A stretch of DNA of 28,255 bases, taken from the IMG/VR virus record IMGVR_UViG_3300025141_013604, positions 1-28,255 of that record; one strand, written 5' to 3'. The position numbers were made by a program, and so were the translations under genes. The stretch's first letter is position 1, and each line of letters begins with the position of its first letter. Positions 24,748 to 28,255 of the stretch are shown one piece after another. The DNA comes from a virus. The notes beneath the pieces are model-generated. The model did not search any database. It saw nothing but the letters and a program-made list of their open reading frames with translations, and was not told the origin of the DNA.

Positions 24748-25542
24748 ATGGGAAAAGCAAAACAAGCAGTATTATCACTTAGTGGTGGTATGGATAGTTC
24801 AACGGTTCTATTGCGACTATTAGCAGATGGATATATAGTTACAGCGTTGAGCTTTGATTATGGACAGAAACATAGAGTTGAACTTGATAGAGCGAAATCA
24901 CTTATCTGGTATCTCGCAGATAATCATTTGGATGTTACCCATCAAGTAATAAAATTCAGTGGATTGAGTCAGTTATTAAATTCACATTTAGTTGAAGGCG
25001 GTGACGATATCCCAGAAGGTCATTATGAAGAAGCCAACATGGTCGATACAGTTGTGCCGAATCGGAATAAAATGATGAATTCAATCGTTCAAGCAGTAGC
25101 GTTATCGATAGCGACAAAACTCGATACTGATGTCGTGATAGCGATGGGTATCCATGCAGGCGATCATGCAATTTATCCAGACTGTCGGCAAGAGTTTCGC
25201 GATGCTGATTTTGAAGCATTTAAGATCGGAAATTGGGATTCAGAGAAAGTTTCAGTATCGACACCATATCTCGACACTGATAAATATGGTATTCTTCAAG
25301 ACGGCTTAAATTGTTGTAAGCTCCTTCATCTAGATTTTGATGAAGTGTATAAAAGAACAAATACTTCATATAAGCCTACAGCAGACGGATATAGTGATTT
25401 TAAGAGTGCATCAAGTGTTGAACGCATTGAAGCTTTTATAAAATTAGGGCGCCCTGATCCCGTACAATATGCAGACAAGTCTGGACCTGTTCCTTATGAT
25501 GTTGCTAGAGCGCACGTTCAACGACTTCTTGCAAATTATTAA
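24748..25542 (+). CDS. queC: QueC-like 7-deazaguanine ligase/synthase lacking the zinc cysteines
   Basis: A 264-residue PP-loop enzyme. QueC uses two ATP to turn CDG plus ammonia into ADG and then preQ0. The PP-loop SLSGGMDSS (10-18), SFDYGQKHRVEL (35-46), VDTVVPNRNKMMNSIVQ (99-114) and GIHAGDHAIYPDCRQEF (134-150) are all present. In standard QueC the C-terminal region reads TCY...CGxCxxCxxR, a zinc site. Here the matching region is TSYKPTADGY (206-215) followed by SDFKSASSVER (216-226), in which every cysteine is Ser or another residue; the terminal AFIKLGRPDP is kept. The protein is full length with an intact nucleotide site, so this looks like an evolved variant rather than decay. Whether it stops at ADG or makes preQ0 cannot be told from sequence. 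Confidence 0.88.
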   Translation: MGKAKQAVLSLSGGMDSSTVLLRLLADGYIVTALSFDYGQKHRVELDRAKSLIWYLADNHLDVTHQVIKFSGLSQLLNSHLVEGGDDIPEGHYEEANMVDTVVPNRNKMMNSIVQAVALSIATKLDTDVVIAMGIHAGDHAIYPDCRQEFRDADFEAFKIGNWDSEKVSVSTPYLDTDKYGILQDGLNCCKLLHLDFDEVYKRTNTSYKPTADGYSDFKSASSVERIEAFIKLGRPDPVQYADKSGPVPYDVARAHVQRLLANY

Positions 25543-25556
25543 TAGGAGAGTAATTA

Positions 25557-25724
25557 ATGCGTAGATTTGATATCATGCCCGATCCTGAAAGACATTTCTG
25601 GGTCAGTATATTGAAAAGTATGTTACGAATAGGAGGATTCGTTAGTTTGATTTATTCTACTATTGGTGGCGTAGCGATGTTAGTATTAGCAGAGATTTTA
25701 GGTATAGCGGAGGAAATGGTCTGA
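25557..25724 (+). CDS. Small membrane protein
   Basis: A 55-residue protein: MRRFDIMPDPERHFWVSILK, then a hydrophobic segment from about residue 25 to 51 (IGGFVSLIYSTIGGVAMLVL...) long enough to span a membrane once, then an acidic end AEEMV. AGGAG lies 8 nt before the ATG at 25557, and the stop overlaps the next ATG (ATGA). The positive N-terminus suggests it is retained inside. Position at the end of the deazaguanine genes and before dUTPase gives no clear function; small membrane proteins of phages often affect the host envelope or superinfection. Confidence 0.65.
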   Translation: MRRFDIMPDPERHFWVSILKSMLRIGGFVSLIYSTIGGVAMLVLAEILGIAEEMV

Positions 25725-26218
25725 TGTTTATAAATCCAAAACAGGCTATAGAAAAGGGTTGGATTCGTAATGTAAAAGACCGATGGATTCAACCTAACGC
25801 AGTTGATATTTCTGCAGATAAGCTATTTGAAATGAATTCAAGAACTTTATTTCGTATCGATGAAGATTCAAAAATGCATCGAGAAAGAACAGAAGTTCCC
25901 ATTGTAAGTGATTATTGGATTTTAGATTCAGGCACCTATGATTTTGCAAGCAATGTGTATGTTGAAATACCAGAAGGAATAGTAGGTTGGGTAGTGGTGA
26001 GAAGTAGTTTTAATCGTAATGGAGTATATTTAGGTTCGGGGTTATATGACAGTGGGTATAAAGGCCCGATATGTGGAACTTTATATGTTCACGGTGCTAC
26101 TGGATTGAAATGCGGAACACCTGTAGGTCAATTTATTTTAGCACAAAGTGATAGCCATGGAGTATATGCTGGTGGCTATAATGTAGCAGAAGGTAAATTA
26201 CCAAGTCATATAAAATAA
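25724..26218 (+). CDS. dut: dUTPase-like enzyme (dUTPase/dCTP deaminase superfamily)
   Basis: A 164-residue trimeric-type enzyme. IQPNAVDISAD (22-32) is the N-terminal (Q/L)P...D(L/I) motif, VVRSSFNRNGV (91-101) the RSS motif binding phosphate, GLYDSGYKGPI (106-116) motif III with Asp109 as catalytic base, and VGQFIL (134-139) the subunit-interface strand. The glutamate that dCTP deaminases have in the strand after this motif (TLE) is missing here (GTLYVHGA), so dUTP pyrophosphatase is more likely than deaminase. It would keep dUTP low and yield dUMP for dTTP synthesis. No glycine-rich C-terminal motif V is visible. GGAGG lies 10 nt before the ATG. Confidence 0.78.
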   Translation: MFINPKQAIEKGWIRNVKDRWIQPNAVDISADKLFEMNSRTLFRIDEDSKMHRERTEVPIVSDYWILDSGTYDFASNVYVEIPEGIVGWVVVRSSFNRNGVYLGSGLYDSGYKGPICGTLYVHGATGLKCGTPVGQFILAQSDSHGVYAGGYNVAEGKLPSHIK

Positions 26219-26233
26219 AAAAGAAGAAATAAA

Positions 26234-26410
26234 ATGAAAAAAAAATTAGGAATGACATTACAAGACAAATATAGATTAGCTGGAACTAAACCAAGCGATT
26301 ATGTCATAGATAAAAATGGAAATATCGTATTTGATAAATTGGGAAAACTTCCAGTTAAAAAAATAAATTCATATTTTACTGCTGATATAAAAATTAATAA
26401 GGAAGAATAA
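26234..26410 (+). CDS. Small basic protein of unknown function
   Basis: A 58-residue protein, MKKKLGMTLQDKYRLAGTKP at the start and DIKINKEE at the end, lying exactly between the dUTPase-like and clamp genes (15-nt gap before, 0 nt after). It is lysine-rich with a predicted beta hairpin (DYVIDKNGNIVFDKLG). AAGAAGAAAT upstream gives a usable ribosome site. I recognise no family. The exact fit between neighbours supports it as a real gene. Confidence 0.5.
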   Translation: MKKKLGMTLQDKYRLAGTKPSDYVIDKNGNIVFDKLGKLPVKKINSYFTADIKINKEE

Positions 26411-27127
26411 ATGAACAAATCAACATTAGAACGATTTATCCAAAAATATAGTTTAGGTGGAGCTGTTGAAAGGGCCATGTGGACTTTTAAAGATAATAAG
26501 TTATCAACAACTTTTGTAACGGCCGGTAAAGCTTTGTTAGGAAAAGTTTCTGTTGATGATTTTGCTTTTGAGGATATTAAATTAGGCGTTTATTCGACAA
26601 GTCAATTACAGCGACTATTAAATGTTTTAGGAGATAATATTGATATATTTTTAACTAAAGTTGATAAATCTGCAATATCATTAAAGATATCCGATTCTGA
26701 GGCTACAGTTAATTTTACGCTAGCCGACTTAGCAGTGATTGAAACACCCCCTAAACAGATAAAATGGCCAGTATTTGATACAACAATAGATATTGATAAT
26801 AAATTTATTGATACTTTTATTAGAGGGAAAAGTGCTTTGCCAGATGCTAATACGTTTACAATTGTTGATAATGGAAACGTAAAAATTATTATTGGATATT
26901 CAACAATAAATTCAAACCGTGTAACGATTCCTATTAGTGCTAAAGAAAAATTCTTACCAGATTTTTTATCATTTGATGCTAACTTGTTTAAAGAAATTTT
27001 ACTCGCTAATAGGGAATGTAAATCCGCAACATTTAAAATATCGAGTAAAGGACTCGCGCATATAGCTTTTAATGTTAATAATTATAATGCATCATATTTT
27101 TTAACTGCTGCGCAAAATATAGATTAA
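26411..27127 (+). CDS. 45: Sliding clamp (gp45-like)
   Basis: A 238-residue processivity factor; T4 gp45 is 228. The order clamp, clamp loader is kept as in T4. The N-terminal half begins STLERFIQKYSLGGAVERAM and continues with STTFVTAGKALLGKVSVDDF; the second half has FDTTIDIDNKFIDTFIRGKS and ANTFTIVDNGNVKIIIGY, matching the layout of gp45 as two repeated beta-alpha-beta domains. It would trim to a ring tethering gp43. AAGGAAG lies just before the ATG at the end of the preceding small gene. The call rests on order, length and overall form, as clamps have few invariant residues. Confidence 0.85.
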   Translation: MNKSTLERFIQKYSLGGAVERAMWTFKDNKLSTTFVTAGKALLGKVSVDDFAFEDIKLGVYSTSQLQRLLNVLGDNIDIFLTKVDKSAISLKISDSEATVNFTLADLAVIETPPKQIKWPVFDTTIDIDNKFIDTFIRGKSALPDANTFTIVDNGNVKIIIGYSTINSNRVTIPISAKEKFLPDFLSFDANLFKEILLANRECKSATFKISSKGLAHIAFNVNNYNASYFLTAAQNID

Positions 27128-27130
27128 GTT

Positions 27131-28048
27131 ATGATAAAAAAAGATCATTATCTGTGGTGTGAAAAATATCGTCCTCAAAATCTTGACCAATATATTGGCA
27201 ATCAACATTTAAAAGATAAAGTCAAACGGTATCTTCAATCTGAAGATATTCCACATCTTCTATTATACGGGAAAGCAGGCACTGGGAAAACAACGCTAGC
27301 TAAAATTCTTGTTAAAAATATAAAATGTGATTATTTATATATAAATGCATCAGATGAAAATAAGGTAGATGATGTTAGAGTTAAAATAAAGAATTTTGCG
27401 AGTTCTATCGGGTTTAATCCTTTAAAAATTCTTATTCTCGATGAAGCTGATTATTTAACACCGAATGCACAGGCAGCTTTACGAAATTTAATGGAAACTT
27501 TTTCACGGCATACGAGATTTATTTTAACGTGTAATTATGCAGAGAGGATTATCGATCCAATTCAGTCTCGATGTCAATTGTATAAGATAGTACCTCCCTC
27601 AAAAAAGGAAGTAGCTTTTCATTTAAAGGGTGTGTTAGAATTAGAAAATATTGATTTTAATTTAGATGATATTGCAATTATTATTAATTCGAGCTATCCA
27701 GATATTAGGCAAATAATTAATTCAACACAACGACAAGTCATTAGTAAAAAGTTAGTACTTGACGTTAGCTCAATTATTCATAATAATTATAAACTTAAAT
27801 TATTAGATTTATTGAGTAATAATGGTTCATTTGTAGATATTCGACAATTAATTGCTGATAATTTTATAAATGACTATACAGAGTTTTATAAATTATTATA
27901 TGATGAAATTGATATTTTTGCAAAGAATAAAATTTTAGATGTTATTCCTGCAATAGCTGAAGCACAATATAGAGATCAATTTGTCGTAGATAAAGAAATT
28001 AATTTTATGGCGTTAATAACAATATTGTTAAAAATAATAAGGAAATAA
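27131..28048 (+). CDS. 44: Clamp loader ATPase large subunit (gp44-like)
   Basis: A 305-residue AAA+ ATPase that opens and loads the gp45 ring; T4 gp44 is 319 residues. LWCEKYRPQNLDQYIGNQHL (8-27) is the box II start of RFC-type loaders, LLLYGKAGTGKTTLAK the Walker A (47-55), LILDEADYLT the Walker B (D104-E-A-D), and PIQSRC (143-148) the SRC arginine-finger motif. The helical collar domain follows to the C-terminus. The small clamp-loader subunit gp62 is not in the window and no gp62-like gene follows directly. The gene starts 3 nt after the clamp stop with only AAGTT upstream, consistent with coupling to gp45 translation. Confidence 0.95.
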   Translation: MIKKDHYLWCEKYRPQNLDQYIGNQHLKDKVKRYLQSEDIPHLLLYGKAGTGKTTLAKILVKNIKCDYLYINASDENKVDDVRVKIKNFASSIGFNPLKILILDEADYLTPNAQAALRNLMETFSRHTRFILTCNYAERIIDPIQSRCQLYKIVPPSKKEVAFHLKGVLELENIDFNLDDIAIIINSSYPDIRQIINSTQRQVISKKLVLDVSSIIHNNYKLKLLDLLSNNGSFVDIRQLIADNFINDYTEFYKLLYDEIDIFAKNKILDVIPAIAEAQYRDQFVVDKEINFMALITILLKIIRK

Positions 28049-28050
28049 TC

Positions 28051-28255
28051 ATGTCAACAGTAGATAATATAGATCTTTCAAAAACAACAATTATTAGTTG
28101 TGAGAGTTGTGGCGGTAAAACATTTAAACAGACAATGCTATTAAGAAAAATGTCAGCGATTGTTTCACCTACCGGGCAAGAAGCGTTAATTCCCGTTGCC
28201 GTGTTTGCATGTGAACAGTGCGGTCATGTAAATGAAGAGTTTAGCGATGCATCTT
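28051..28255 (+). CDS. Zinc-ribbon protein (3' end cut by window)
   Basis: The first 68 residues of a protein start at ATG 28051, with AAGGAAAT just upstream. Two cysteine pairs, C17-x2-C20 (ISCESCGGK) and C54-x2-C57 (FACEQCGHV), are separated by 33 residues and give a zinc-ribbon fold, a form seen in small phage proteins near the clamp-loader genes. Function is unknown; T4 has several small zinc proteins that alter host transcription, but I cannot assign one. The reading frame is still open at the window edge. Confidence 0.75.
   Translation, partial: MSTVDNIDLSKTTIISCESCGGKTFKQTMLLRKMSAIVSPTGQEALIPVAVFACEQCGHVNEEFSDAS

Noticed and set aside
1-28255. tRNA genes, CRISPR arrays, insertion sequences, attachment sites or an integrase
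   Set aside because: Coding density is near complete with no gap above 120 nt, and no cloverleaf, spacer-repeat pattern, transposase or recombinase was seen.

Overview
The window is a stretch of an AT-rich genome from a lytic, contractile-tailed (myovirus-type) bacteriophage with a T4-like replication module. All supported genes are on the + strand. They are tightly packed, with many ATGA/GTGA/TAATG overlaps, and I see no tRNA, integrase, insertion sequence or CRISPR array. The virion genes (LysM baseplate protein, hub-like protein, repeat-rich baseplate protein) and the T4-type proteins (gp32-, UvsX-, RNase H-, gp41-, gp43-, gp45- and gp44-like) point to a T4-related virus, probably of a marine or other environmental host. 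The class II ribonucleotide reductase implies a host that can supply adenosylcobalamin.

Layout. (1) 1-7617: virion genes, consisting of a very large repeat-containing protein cut by the left edge, a small LysM wedge protein and a large baseplate-hub-like protein. (2) 7681-12424: a minimal family-A DNA polymerase, two phage proteins of unknown function, a thioredoxin-like protein with tandem-repeat tail, and a Cys-rich putative zinc protein. (3) 12544-21483: replication and recombination, with ssDNA-binding protein, UvsX/RecA, a 5'-3' exonuclease (RNase H type) whose frame carries an amber codon, DnaB-like helicase, class II ribonucleotide reductase and family-B DNA polymerase. (4) 21494-25542: a contiguous 7-deazaguanine pathway, QueD, QueE, a DpdA/TGT-like transglycosylase, a P-loop kinase-like protein, FolE and QueC. 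(5) 25557-28255: a small membrane protein, a dUTPase-like enzyme, a small unknown protein, the sliding clamp, the clamp-loader ATPase, and a zinc-ribbon protein cut by the right edge.

How the genes work together. FolE, QueD, QueE and QueC form the route from GTP to preQ0 (or to its ADG intermediate), and the DpdA-like enzyme would exchange guanine in phage DNA for the deazaguanine base. The expected result is phage DNA carrying a 7-deazaguanine that blocks host restriction enzymes. The cluster lies between the polymerase and clamp genes with overlapping reading frames, so modification is probably made together with replication. RNR and dUTPase supply and clean up dNTPs.

Points most worth attention: QueC has lost its zinc cysteines and QueD has an altered zinc site; the gene for the ssDNA-binding protein has a leader that resembles the autogenous operator of T4 gene 32; a second, reduced DNA polymerase coexists with gp43; and the exonuclease gene is interrupted by an apparent 6-nt insertion that contains an in-frame TAG.
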